A DNA stretch of 64,000 nucleotides, from NCBI GenBank assembly GCA_964612505.1, contig CAZTEX010000001.1:62001-126000 (forward strand), read 5' to 3'. Of this stretch, positions 35,016 to 43,526 are shown piece after piece. The notes below the pieces were generated by a model. It was given only the letters and a program-made list of their open reading frames with translations. It was not told the origin of the DNA and did no database searches. Made by a program: the position numbers and the translations under genes. Numbering within the stretch: the stretch's first letter is position 1; each line of letters begins with the position of its first letter. Source of the DNA: JAAZZY01 sp964612505. Its GTDB lineage: Bacteria; Chlamydiota; Chlamydiia; Chlamydiales; JAAZZY01.

Positions 35016-36884
35016 ATGTTAAAAAAAATTGCAAATACAATTCGCTCGCTAACTATGGATGCAGTAGAGCGTGCTGGATCAGGTCATCCAGGCCTCCCAA
35101 TGGGCTGCGCAGAGTTAGGTGCATTTTTATTTGCTGAGTTTCTGCAATACAACCCCGCTTATCCTAAATGGAAAGATCGTGACAGATTGATTTTATCAGC
35201 TGGCCATGGCTCTTTATGGCTCTATATCTGTTTGCATATAGCTGGTTTTTCTATCTCAATGGAAGATTTGAAATGTTTTAGACAATTTGGCTCAAAGACA
35301 CCAAGTCACCCTGACATTACTAAAACTGAAGGGATTGAAGCCACAACAGGGGTTGATGGACAAGGCGTTGCATTTGCTGTTGGACAAGCTTTGGCATTAA
35401 AAACCCAAGAAATTACTAGTAAGGTTGTTGTGCTTGCGGGCGATGGATGTTTAATGGAAGGAATTTCTTATGAATCCTGTTCCCTGGCCGGTCATCTATG
35501 TTTGAACAATCTTATCTTAATTTATGACAGTAACAAAACGACTTTGGATGGGTATGTTGAGGAAAGTTTTTCGGAAAACATAAAGTTACGATTTAAAGCG
35601 CAACATTGGGATGTTTTTGAAATTGATGGGCATAATTTTGATCAAATTAGAAAAACTTTCATTCCGCTTAGAGAAAATCAAAATAGGCCTACAATTATCA
35701 TTGCACACACTAAAATTGGAAAAGGATCGCCCACAAAAGAAGGGACTCCTGCAGCCCATGGTCGCCCTTTAGGCCAGGAAGAGGTTGAAAAAGCTAAGAA
35801 CCTGCTAAAAATAACTACCAATCCGTTTTATGTGGATCCGGCTATTTATGAATTCTTCAAAAGAAAATTATACCAAGTGCCCAAGGTAAATGAACAAGAA
35901 ATAAAAAATGACATTAAGTTAGCTATTGAAGGCGTTATCATAAATTCATCAATAGCTACTCGTTGGGCATCGCATGAAGTATTAAATGTGATAGCCAAAT
36001 GGATGCCCTCATTAATTGTAGGGTCAGCAGATCTATCTTCTTCAGATGGAACATTTTTACGACAGTGTGACTTTATTTATAAAAATGAATTTAAGGGTAG
36101 AAATATCAAATACGGAGTGCGGGAATTTTCGATGGCAGGCATAGCTGCTGGAATGGCTCAAACAGGATTAATTGTGCCTGTAATTGGGACTTTTCTTGCT
36201 TTTGCTGATTACATGAGAAGCGCTTTACGCATGACTTCTCTGATGCGTTTAAAGGTTATTTATAATTTAACTCACGACTCTATTTTTGTTGGTCATGATG
36301 GGCCCACGCATCAACCCATCGAACAGTTAAGTTCTCTACGTGGCATTCCCGGCTTACTTGTCATTAGACCGGCCGATATCCAAGAAGTAAAAGCAGCCTG
36401 GATTGCTGCGATTGAATATGAAGGACCTACTGCGATCATTTTAACTAGGCAGCCTCTTCCAAAACAGCATTGTAGCTCTTTAGAAGGAGCTTTAAAGGGA
36501 GCTTATATTATTAGGCACGAAGAAACAGAAATTATCGAATATCTCCTTTTAGCTACTGGTTCAGAAGTTCAATTAGCTCTTGAAATTGCCCAAGAACTTG
36601 GCCCCGCAGCGCGTGTTGTCTCTATGCCTTCTTGGGAACTTTTTGAAAAACAGCCAGTGGAGTACAAAAAAGATCTTTTGCAAGGCGCAATTAAAATTAG
36701 TATCGAAGCAGGCGTAGAGCAAGGGTGGCATAAATACATTGGTGCAGAGGGTCTAGCTATTTGTTTGTCTGAATTTGGAGAATGCGGCAGTATAGAAGAT
36801 CTTAAGGAACATTTTGGTTATAACAAAACAAAAATTCTTAATAGAATTAAGCAGGTGAGGAAAAATCTATGCGTATCACTGTAG
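35016..36884 (+). CDS. tkt: Transketolase
   Basis: This 622-residue thiamine-diphosphate enzyme moves two-carbon units between sugar phosphates. N-terminal GSGHPGLPMG (22-31), the TPP motif GDGCLMEGISYESCSLAGHL (about 142-161) and the C-terminal pyrimidine domain segments GVREFSMAGIAAGMA and HDGPTHQPIEQLSSLRGIPG are all present. It is somewhat shorter than the usual 650-670 residues, with the shortening mostly at the C-terminus and linkers. The next gene, a thiamine-binding-family protein, overlaps its 3' end by 16 bases, so the two are co-translated. Confidence 0.95.
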   Translation: MLKKIANTIRSLTMDAVERAGSGHPGLPMGCAELGAFLFAEFLQYNPAYPKWKDRDRLILSAGHGSLWLYICLHIAGFSISMEDLKCFRQFGSKTPSHPDITKTEGIEATTGVDGQGVAFAVGQALALKTQEITSKVVVLAGDGCLMEGISYESCSLAGHLCLNNLILIYDSNKTTLDGYVEESFSENIKLRFKAQHWDVFEIDGHNFDQIRKTFIPLRENQNRPTIIIAHTKIGKGSPTKEGTPAAHGRPLGQEEVEKAKNLLKITTNPFYVDPAIYEFFKRKLYQVPKVNEQEIKNDIKLAIEGVIINSSIATRWASHEVLNVIAKWMPSLIVGSADLSSSDGTFLRQCDFIYKNEFKGRNIKYGVREFSMAGIAAGMAQTGLIVPVIGTFLAFADYMRSALRMTSLMRLKVIYNLTHDSIFVGHDGPTHQPIEQLSSLRGIPGLLVIRPADIQEVKAAWIAAIEYEGPTAIILTRQPLPKQHCSSLEGALKGAYIIRHEETEIIEYLLLATGSEVQLALEIAQELGPAARVVSMPSWELFEKQPVEYKKDLLQGAIKISIEAGVEQGWHKYIGAEGLAICLSEFGECGSIEDLKEHFGYNKTKILNRIKQVRKNLCVSL

Positions 36885-37135
36885 AGCTAAGTTTATACCC
36901 ACTTACTGAAAACTATGTTGCCCCTATTAGAGAATTTATAGCACGGCTAAAAACGTATAAAGAACTTGATCTTGTCACTAATGCCACTAGTACGCAGATC
37001 GTGGGTGAACACGCACGTGTTTTTGAAATTCTATCAAAAGAAACGGAGATAACATTTGCTTCTGGTTATAATATTTTTGTGATGAAAATCCTTGGTTTTG
37101 AAAGAGATATAAAGATTCAAAAGTCTAATTCATAG
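36869..37135 (+). CDS. Thiamine-binding-family protein (YkoF-like/DUF77)
   Basis: This 88-residue protein matches the small thiamine-binding (YkoF-type, MTH1187) family: MRITVELSLYPLTENYVAPI at the N-terminus, TNATSTQIVGEHARVFEIL in the middle, and FVMKILG at the end. YkoF binds hydroxymethylpyrimidine/thiamine in Bacillus; the role of one-domain homologues is not settled. Its gene overlaps the end of transketolase, a TPP enzyme, so the neighbourhood supports a link to thiamine. It is soluble and probably oligomeric. No TPP riboswitch was seen upstream. Confidence 0.8.
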   Translation: MRITVELSLYPLTENYVAPIREFIARLKTYKELDLVTNATSTQIVGEHARVFEILSKETEITFASGYNIFVMKILGFERDIKIQKSNS

Positions 37136-37190
37136 AGTTAAAAGGTCTCTCAAGAATGAGCGTTAAAAAGATAAAAACAAAGTAGGATTC

Positions 37191-37820
37191 ATGATTTGGA
37201 GAATAGCTTTAGGAGTTATATTGATGTCATTTTTTAAACAAGGTCATTCGGAAAATATAAAAATTGTCACCATAGATAGCCCCCTACAGCATGTCTTAAA
37301 GGCTAAAACAGAAGATATTCAAACCGATGAACTAGCTTTAGCTAAAGAGATTGCTAACAAGTTGTTTTCGGCTCTAAGACCTTATTTTCCTGCTGCTGGA
37401 TTGGCAGCTCCTCAAATCGGTATTAGTAAATCTGTATTTATATTTAGTTTTGATCGCGATCCAAATAATCTTGAAGTGGTAATCAACCCTTATTTTACCC
37501 CAATAGGAGATACAAAAATAGAGGGCTGGGAGGGATGCTTTTCTGCCATATTAAGTGACGGAACTTGCAAGATTGCAAAAATTCCTCGTCATGAAACAAT
37601 TAAAGTTCAGTATCTCAATATCAATGGGGAGAAAGTGGAGAAGTTGCTGGAGGGTTTTGCAGCAAAAGTATTTCAACATGAGTATGATCATTTACTAGGA
37701 ATTGAAAATATTGATAGAGAAGATGCCGTTGTTGCAGATTTCACTACCAGAGAAGAAATGCAACACTTCATGCAGCAAGTCAAAAAGGAAGACTCTTTTC
37801 GTTATAAAAAACCACGTTAA
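37191..37820 (+). CDS. def: Peptide deformylase with an N-terminal signal-like segment
   Basis: This 209-residue protein holds all three deformylase motifs: GLAAPQIG (70-77), EGCFS (114-118, usually EGCLS) and QHEYDH (162-167) with the metal-binding His pair and catalytic Glu. The first 20 residues (MIWRIALGVILMSFFKQGHS) look like a secretion signal, which is unusual since the enzyme normally removes formyl groups at the ribosome. A second housekeeping def presumably exists elsewhere in the genome; only this copy is in the window. The ATG lies about 55 bases after the YkoF-like gene. Confidence 0.87.
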   Translation: MIWRIALGVILMSFFKQGHSENIKIVTIDSPLQHVLKAKTEDIQTDELALAKEIANKLFSALRPYFPAAGLAAPQIGISKSVFIFSFDRDPNNLEVVINPYFTPIGDTKIEGWEGCFSAILSDGTCKIAKIPRHETIKVQYLNINGEKVEKLLEGFAAKVFQHEYDHLLGIENIDREDAVVADFTTREEMQHFMQQVKKEDSFRYKKPR

Positions 37821-37830
37821 AGGTACAGAA

Positions 37831-38238
37831 ATGAAAACTGAACTTTATCATGCAGTTACTACATATGTGAGTTGTTGCTGCTTTACTCTCTCTAAAGAAC
37901 AATTTGAAGAAATCCTCGATACGGATGTTAAACTTTTTCATCAGACAAATAAAGAATTGCCCATTTTTGCTCAGGGAAAAGAAACCGTTTCTGAACTTTT
38001 TAAAAAATATGTTTTTGACAATAGTTCAGAGGTAAAATTAAAGGAACTGAACATTAAAGTTTGTGAGGATAAAGAGGATGGGATTTCTTTAAGACTTGTG
38101 GTAGAAGAGACAAAAACAAACAATGGAATTGTAAAAGGTCACTTTCTTTTTGATGAGCATACTCATTTTCAATTTAATGACACAAACCCACCTAAAATTA
38201 TTTCCATACGCATGCAAGTAGAGAGAGAATCGCTATAG
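37831..38238 (+). CDS. Small hypothetical protein
   Basis: I do not recognise this 135-residue protein. It is soluble-looking, with a cysteine cluster near the start (TTYVSCCCFTLS, about 9-20) and an alternating beta-like second half (VKGHFLFDEHTHFQF). I start at ATG 37831, ten bases after the def stop with AAAGG upstream; the frame runs open further into def but that is out of phase with any conserved sequence. It probably shares the def transcript. Function unknown. Confidence 0.65.
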   Translation: MKTELYHAVTTYVSCCCFTLSKEQFEEILDTDVKLFHQTNKELPIFAQGKETVSELFKKYVFDNSSEVKLKELNIKVCEDKEDGISLRLVVEETKTNNGIVKGHFLFDEHTHFQFNDTNPPKIISIRMQVERESL

Positions 38239-38252
38239 TCAATTGTGAAAGA

Positions 38253-39074
38253 TTAGAAAGGCAAGGCAATAGGTTGAGAAGAATGCTTCAAGAGATCGAG
38301 AACACTTGAAATCCTATTCTGAATAGGTGATTTATTAACTTCACCAAACCATAGACCAAAACTGCCTAAGTCTTGCGGACTATTTGCTTGAGTCATCTTA
38401 ATTGCAAAAGCAAAGGTTTTCCCTTCAGCACTCTTAAAAAGATAAAAAGCCCCGATCAAGTCGGTGTCAATTGAGGTGCAATCTAAGGGGTAATCAAAAA
38501 GATGAGTTGGGTAATTTTCAAGCTCTTTCTTATAGATTTGCTGCTGACTTTCGTTTCGTTTATTGATTCCTTCTTTAGGGTAGACAATGTAGAGGTCCCC
38601 ACCCTGAAACAGGTAATCTCTAATAATGGTTGTTCGAGCTTTGACAGTAAATAGCCGTAAGGGATCTTCTTCGATGGAGGAGTCTACAAGTTCTTTTGAA
38701 ACATTTCCTTCAGTGCAAAGGGGAGTTGCCGGCATAGGAGTATGGATGACCCCAGTTAGAGATTTCACACTTTTATTCAATTCATGCGCTAGTACGTGTT
38801 CGATAATGCCCTGCAGGGCAACAAAATAGGGTCTCACATCTTTATCAGTAGCGGTGACTTCAAGAACACCTTTTTCTACAAGTTCTTCCCAACACTCTGC
38901 AATACCTAACCTAAGACTACTAAATTCTTCTGATTTTAAGCCGGGTACATTGCTAGAATTTTCAATGGTCTGTTTAACCTTATTATGAATATGCTGAATG
39001 AATAAATCTTTATTAGATAATGAGTAAATGGGCGAGCTTATCCCAAATAGTGCTGATGATTGTATGCTTGCCAT
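38253..39074 (-). CDS. Hypothetical protein (possible effector-type)
   Basis: I do not recognise the family. The protein is 273 residues, soluble, with a Ser/Ile/Leu-rich N-terminus (MASIQSSALFGISSPIYSLS) of the kind often seen at type III secretion substrates in chlamydiae, though this is not diagnostic. The C-terminal half is predicted beta-rich (GGDLYIVYPKEG, DLIGAFYLFKSAEGKTFAFA). It is convergent with the preceding gene and monocistronic by spacing. No catalytic motif could be named. Confidence 0.65.
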   Translation of the reverse strand: MASIQSSALFGISSPIYSLSNKDLFIQHIHNKVKQTIENSSNVPGLKSEEFSSLRLGIAECWEELVEKGVLEVTATDKDVRPYFVALQGIIEHVLAHELNKSVKSLTGVIHTPMPATPLCTEGNVSKELVDSSIEEDPLRLFTVKARTTIIRDYLFQGGDLYIVYPKEGINKRNESQQQIYKKELENYPTHLFDYPLDCTSIDTDLIGAFYLFKSAEGKTFAFAIKMTQANSPQDLGSFGLWFGEVNKSPIQNRISSVLDLLKHSSQPIALPF

Positions 39075-39292
39075 TCAAATATATTTTTATTACCCATTTA
39101 AGTTCAACACAGTAGTCATAATACTATGTTTCATTTGCAAAAATGGGTTGATTAAAGGTAAAAACGACACCCATTTTACCATTGCAAGCTCTTAATTACA
39201 AATATTTTGAGATCTTTGTGAAAAGGGTGTCTATTAAAATAAATTTTAAATTAACCTCTTATTAATCGATGAGAGTTTGCTGAAAAAGAGGT

Positions 39293-40042
39293 CTAAGCTA
39301 AAAAACCACCATCTACAGTAAGTGTTGCTCCTGTAATAAACGAAGCTTCTGAGCTTGCTAGAAATGCCACAGCAGATGCAATTTCTTCGGGTTGCCCATA
39401 GCGCCCTAAAGCGACACTTTTTTTGATCATTTCTGCAAATTCTGTGTGATCTGGATTCATGTCAGTATTAATGGGGCCTGGCTGCACAAGATTGACAGTA
39501 ATATTTCTAGATCCAAGATCTCTGGCCCATCCATGCGTATAGCCTACAAGTGCGGCCTTTGTTGCAGCATAATCAGCCCCTCCGCAGACTGTTAAGCGCT
39601 CTCCATTAATAGAGCCGATCAGGATAATACGAGAGTGGTCTTTCATAAAAGGAACGGCAGCGCGCGTGGCTGCAAAGACGCCCCCCACGTTGACTGCAAA
39701 TTGTCTTGAAAGCTCAGCGATATCAAGATCGGGGTCATCGATAGCGCCTCCCACAAACGTACCTGCATTGTTGACAAGAATATCAATTTTTCCAAAATGC
39801 TTGCCTACTTTTTGAACCATGGTTTCTACTTCTAAAGAATCGACTTGATCTGCCTGTAGTGCTAAAGCTTGGACTCCTTCTTTTTCGAGTTCTTTCACTA
39901 AAGATAAAGCTTTTTCTTCGGACTGAGTAAAGCTAATAGCTACATGGCACCCTTCTTTTGCAAAGCGTTTTGCTATGGCAGCTCCAATTCCTCGGGAGCC
40001 TCCTGTAATAAGAGCAACTTTGTTTTTAAGCTTTTTTTCCAT
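39293..40042 (-). CDS. Short-chain dehydrogenase/reductase (FabG-like)
   Basis: This 249-residue SDR has the cofactor motif TGGSRGIGAAIAKRFA (14-29), NNAGTF (about 90-95), the catalytic Ser (ILIGSING) and YxxxK in YAATKAALVGY (about 156-166), and PGPINTDM near the end. Such proteins are often annotated 3-oxoacyl-ACP reductases; here the gene stands alone, away from other fab genes, so it may act on another ketone or alcohol. NADP preference is suggested by the GSR motif. Confidence 0.88.
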   Translation of the reverse strand: MEKKLKNKVALITGGSRGIGAAIAKRFAKEGCHVAISFTQSEEKALSLVKELEKEGVQALALQADQVDSLEVETMVQKVGKHFGKIDILVNNAGTFVGGAIDDPDLDIAELSRQFAVNVGGVFAATRAAVPFMKDHSRIILIGSINGERLTVCGGADYAATKAALVGYTHGWARDLGSRNITVNLVQPGPINTDMNPDHTEFAEMIKKSVALGRYGQPEEIASAVAFLASSEASFITGATLTVDGGFLA

Positions 40043-40172
40043 TGACGTTCCCTCCTTTTACAATCGTGACTTTTATTATTTATTCCAAATAGAATATTAA
40101 CGTAGATTGCGCTAACTTGCCCAGTTAAAATTGTTGGGTGTATTAAAATTTAGCTATAAGAGATTTTAGATT

Positions 40173-40769
40173 ATGCAAAATTTTTTGTGTCCTGATTTTT
40201 TATTGAATTCACAAGCTCCTTTTGGCCAACTTTTAATCCAAGAAGGAGTGATGAGTTTTCATGAAGCATTGAATTTTGCTTTAAAGCTTCCTTATAAAAG
40301 AATATCAGACCTTGATAATCTAGCTTTAGTTGTCTTAGAAAAAAGGGGAACTTGCTCTTCAAAACACGGCTTTTTAGCAGCAGTAGCCCAAGAAAATAAT
40401 CATCCAGAGATTAGACTTGAAATGGGGTATTTTCGTTGTAAGTTTGAAAAAATTCCAGCTTTAAAGAGGAGTTTTGAAAATTTCCCCATCGACCACATTG
40501 TTGAAGCTCATGTATATTTAAAATACAAAAGTCACATTATAGATGTCACTTCATCGGCTTTTGATGCTCAATTATTGCTTAGCCCTTCTGATCTAATAGA
40601 ATCTCAGCCTTTATTGCCACATGAAGCGGGCTCTATTAAACAATTGTTGCATCAAAACTACTTTAAAATGTGGTGTAATCAAAACAAGATTGACTTTACC
40701 AGAGCGTGGGACTTGCGCGGGCAGATTATCTCTTTTTTAGTAGAAAAAACGACTAAGAGAATAAGCTGA
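40173..40769 (+). CDS. Conserved hypothetical with transglutaminase-like Cys-His-Asp residues
   Basis: I do not know the family by name. The 198-residue protein has KRGTCSSKHGFLAAVAQE (58-75), then EAHVYLKYKSHIIDVTSS (111-128). The Cys61, His113 and Asp124 spacing resembles the catalytic triad of transglutaminase-like cysteine proteases and acyltransferases. Motifs of the type GTCS(S/T)KH are found in uncharacterised bacterial proteins. No signal peptide is seen. It stands alone between the SDR gene and the GIN-domain gene, the SDR being divergent. The catalytic reading is an inference from motifs. Confidence 0.7.
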   Translation: MQNFLCPDFLLNSQAPFGQLLIQEGVMSFHEALNFALKLPYKRISDLDNLALVVLEKRGTCSSKHGFLAAVAQENNHPEIRLEMGYFRCKFEKIPALKRSFENFPIDHIVEAHVYLKYKSHIIDVTSSAFDAQLLLSPSDLIESQPLLPHEAGSIKQLLHQNYFKMWCNQNKIDFTRAWDLRGQIISFLVEKTTKRIS

Positions 40770-40796
40770 TTCGCACACTCCTTTAAAACCTTTGCT

Positions 40797-40806
40797 TTGG
40801 TATAAT
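40797..40806 (+). promoter_or_regulatory. Extended -10 promoter of the GIN-domain gene
   Basis: TTTGGTATAAT contains a perfect TATAAT preceded by a TGG (extended -10) about 30 bases before the start. No good -35 hexamer is present, as is usual for extended -10 promoters. Confidence 0.5.
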
Positions 40807-40837
40807 CATTGCGAAATAAAGGATGAAGGAAAGGAAA

Positions 40838-41575
40838 ATGAGCTTTTTTAATTTTTTTATAGCATCAACGCTGATTGCTGTAATTTCAATATTTTCTTCT
40901 AGCAAATTAGAAGCTAAAAATAAGTCAAACTGCCTTATCTCTAAAGAGATAAGTACTCAGTCATATACTGTTGTTCCGTTTGAGCAACTTACTATTTCAG
41001 GATCAATGAATGTCTTTGTTAAGCAAGGTGAGAAATGCAATCTCAAAATTGAAGGAAGCGAATCAGATCTTGAAAATATTGAGGTCAAACAAAAGGCCGG
41101 CGCCCTTTACATAGGGATTAAAAAAAAGTCGGACCTTACGTTCATGAGTAACCAGGTGGACGTATTTATTACCACACCTATCATTGCTGAAATTATTTTG
41201 AATGGTTCAGTTAGTGTTACAGCTGAAAATGAATTTCATTTAGATGTATTTAAAGTAGTTTCTAAAGGCTCTGGGAATGTTAATTTAGCTTTAAACGCCA
41301 AAAAATTAGAGGTAAATATTAAAGGTTCTTCTAAGGTGTTGCTTTCAGGTTATGTTCAACATCAAAACGTCAATATCGCAGGCTCAGGAAGTTATAAAGC
41401 TAATAAACTGATTAGTGAATCTGCAAATGCCAGTGTTTTTGGATCAGGAACCGCTTATTTGCATGTTGAACGAGAGCTAAATGCAAAGGCTTTTGGCAGT
41501 GGTAGTATTGTTTACAAAGGTAGCCCCACAATACAAAGTCAAACTTATGGAAGTGGCCGCATTAAAGCAGTTTAG
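40838..41575 (+). CDS. Exported GIN-domain (DUF2807) beta-helix protein
   Basis: This protein of 245 residues begins with a signal peptide (MSFFNFFIASTLIAVISIF, then SSSKLEA). A GIN/DUF2807 domain follows, recognisable by FEQLTISGSMNVFVKQGE and by successive short strands such as VSKGSGNVNLAL, IKGSSKVLLSG and VFGSGTAYLHV with the repeated GSG turns. Such domains form a right-handed beta-helix and are common in Bacteroidetes; their role is unknown, with adhesin-like function suggested by their annotation. I choose the ATG at 40838, preceded by AAGGAAAGG, over the ATG five codons upstream whose ribosome site abuts it. Confidence 0.83.
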   Translation: MSFFNFFIASTLIAVISIFSSSKLEAKNKSNCLISKEISTQSYTVVPFEQLTISGSMNVFVKQGEKCNLKIEGSESDLENIEVKQKAGALYIGIKKKSDLTFMSNQVDVFITTPIIAEIILNGSVSVTAENEFHLDVFKVVSKGSGNVNLALNAKKLEVNIKGSSKVLLSGYVQHQNVNIAGSGSYKANKLISESANASVFGSGTAYLHVERELNAKAFGSGSIVYKGSPTIQSQTYGSGRIKAV

Positions 41576-41687
41576 TCTTTCCAATTTTACCATTTTAACA
41601 GCTTTATCATATTTAGTAGAGATGTAATATTCAGCACATCTAAAGGCGTGAAGCATGCGCGGGCAGCTTTTAGCTTACTCAAGACTT

Positions 41688-42368
41688 CTAAATACTGTTT
41701 AAAGTAGAAAGATCTATCTTGCTATAGATAGAACTAGACCAATCTTTTGAAAATGTTTCTATCGCTTTTAATGTGGGCTCAGTCTCTGCCACAAACTCTT
41801 TAAAGATTTTTTCAGAAAGTGTCACGGCGCAAATCCCTACTTCGATGCAAGAGATGGCCGCAGTAAGATTTCGTATGCCTGCTCCCATTATTTTCCCATG
41901 AAAGCCATATCGCAGCTTCATCGAATGCATCTGAGTTATGATTTTAATAGGATCGTTGCCAGTATCTGCAATTCTTCCCAAATAGGGGGCTAAATAACAA
42001 GCTCCGGCTTTAAAGGCTAAAAGAGCTTGTCGAAGTTCAAAAACAGCTGTTGCTAAAGTAGGTATTCCTTCTTGACTTAGAGCATAGATTGCTTGAATTC
42101 CATTTTGGGTAACAGGTATTTTGATTACGATTCTGCTAGAAATCGCTGCCAATGCTTTAGCTTGCTTACATATTTCTCCTACATCCTCTGAAGTAACCTG
42201 CAAAGCTAAAAGCCCTCTTTGAACCTCCAGCATTTGATTTATTAATTTTAAGAGAGGTGTTTTAGAGAGTGAAAGAATGGAGGGGTTTGTTGTAATACCA
42301 TGCAAAATACCTAATTGAGTTGTTTTTGCCGCAAGGTTCGTATCGGATGTGTCTAGCCAAATTTCCAT
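41688..42368 (-). CDS. Transaldolase / fructose-6-phosphate aldolase family protein
   Basis: This 226-residue single-domain TIM-barrel protein belongs to the short transaldolase (TalC/FSA) group. ITTNPSILSLS (about 25-35) is the family signature at the first strand and VIKIPVTQNGIQAIY (about 80-94) holds the Schiff-base Lys. It would be active on sugar phosphates in the pentose phosphate pathway, either as transaldolase or fructose-6-phosphate aldolase. LAPYLGRIADTG (about 126-137) supports the same group. It runs toward the GIN gene's end, in the same direction as the rhodanese gene upstream. Confidence 0.88.
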   Translation of the reverse strand: MEIWLDTSDTNLAAKTTQLGILHGITTNPSILSLSKTPLLKLINQMLEVQRGLLALQVTSEDVGEICKQAKALAAISSRIVIKIPVTQNGIQAIYALSQEGIPTLATAVFELRQALLAFKAGACYLAPYLGRIADTGNDPIKIITQMHSMKLRYGFHGKIMGAGIRNLTAAISCIEVGICAVTLSEKIFKEFVAETEPTLKAIETFSKDWSSSIYSKIDLSTLNSI

Positions 42369-42405
42369 AAATGTTCTCTTTAAAATGCTCCGATCTGTAA
42401 TAGAG

Positions 42406-42771
42406 TTAGATGAGAGTTCCGCCCACTGCCAGCCAACCTTTTATTCCCCCAGTTAATGATGCGGCGTTTTGATAGCCCATTTTTTGCAAGGTCTCACAAG
42501 CTAAAGCTGAACGGTATCCTGCACCGCAATAGACAACGAGAGGAGTCTTTGGGTTGGCTACTAAATGTTGAATGTTTTGTTCAATATCTGCACGAGGAAG
42601 ATGGAAAGCTTGGGCAATATGGCCATTAGCCCATTCATCATTTTCGCGAACATCGATTAAAATAAAAGAGGATGTTGTTGAAAACAGCTCTTTAAGGGCT
42701 TGAGGAGAAATTTCTTTAACGGGGGTTTTAGTTTCGCTAATGAGTCTAAAAAAGGAATCTTGTTCGTTCAT
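42406..42771 (-). CDS. Rhodanese-like sulfurtransferase
   Basis: This one-domain rhodanese has the active-site loop CGAGYRSALA with the persulfide cysteine, the strand FILIDVRENDEWANGHI and the tail GGIKGWLAVGGTL. It would carry or transfer sulfane sulfur. I choose the ATG at 42771 (NEQDSFF follows), which gives about 121 residues; the frame is open to an ATG at 42834, which would add a hydrophobic N-terminus (SFILLLNPLLILF) and possibly a membrane anchor. Ribosome sites do not decide between the two. Confidence 0.83.
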   Translation of the reverse strand: MNEQDSFFRLISETKTPVKEISPQALKELFSTTSSFILIDVRENDEWANGHIAQAFHLPRADIEQNIQHLVANPKTPLVVYCGAGYRSALACETLQKMGYQNAASLTGGIKGWLAVGGTLI

Positions 42772-42851
42772 AATTTTCTTGTTCTTTTTATTGAATAATA
42801 TTAAGAGTGGGTTTAATAGTAAAATAAAACTCATAAATAGTTCTTTTTTAA

Positions 42852-43526
42852 ATGTTAAAAATTCGCTTATATATTTCTTTAACAGCCGTCTTGGGAGTCC
42901 TTATTGTTTCACTTTTGAGTGTTGCAAATCTTCCGCAGGCTAAACCTGCGCAAAACCATAAAATATATGAGTGTCTTGAAGTTACAAGTTCAACAGAAGA
43001 TCTCATTAAACATTTAAAAGAGCAAGATTCATTAGTTGATCAGTTTGTGCTGCTGGAAGATCAGGCGAAATCAGGTGGGAAAGAAAATGAATGGCAATAT
43101 CCCCATTTGAAAACAAAGCTAGGGGCTTTTGAAGACAAAATTATTTATATCGCTATGCCCAAATTGCCTGAGGCGCAGGATCTTTCTAATAGAGAATTTT
43201 TTTTAAAGAATCAATTTTTGAAAGCTTTGGATGGTTGTAGCGAAAGTGACCTTGTCATTTTTGCAAATTTGAATACTAAAATTAAGCCGGAAAAACTTTA
43301 TAAAGCAATGGTGCAATTAGAGCAAAAGCCAAATGATGTTTTAGTGATTGAGTCTAAACCTGTAAATCATGGCATGCTGGCTCAGCTCGCTTATGTGACA
43401 ACGTACCATCATGTAAAGCAAGAATTGCCTGTCCCACTTAAAAAGTGTGATCACCCCAAGCAAAAGCTGAGTGATTGGCAACTCTTTTTCTTCCCAACCA
43501 TTCCAATCAAAGGATCAAAGCAATGA
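42852..43526 (+). CDS. Membrane-anchored protein resembling glycosyltransferase family 17, probably inactive
   Basis: This 224-residue protein has an N-terminal membrane helix (LYISLTAVLGVLIVSLLSV, 6-24). The rest reads like a shortened GT17 (beta-1,4-mannosyl-glycoprotein GlcNAc-transferase) domain: DSLVDQFVLLEDQAKSGGK, FEDKIIYIAMPKLP, and NQFLKALDGCSESDLVIF line up in order with the family as I remember it. At the place of the usual acidic metal motif (SDVDEI-like) the sequence is ANLNTKI, so the DxD is missing. It may be a degenerate or non-catalytic relative. It overlaps the next gene by four bases. Confidence 0.6.
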   Translation: MLKIRLYISLTAVLGVLIVSLLSVANLPQAKPAQNHKIYECLEVTSSTEDLIKHLKEQDSLVDQFVLLEDQAKSGGKENEWQYPHLKTKLGAFEDKIIYIAMPKLPEAQDLSNREFFLKNQFLKALDGCSESDLVIFANLNTKIKPEKLYKAMVQLEQKPNDVLVIESKPVNHGMLAQLAYVTTYHHVKQELPVPLKKCDHPKQKLSDWQLFFFPTIPIKGSKQ

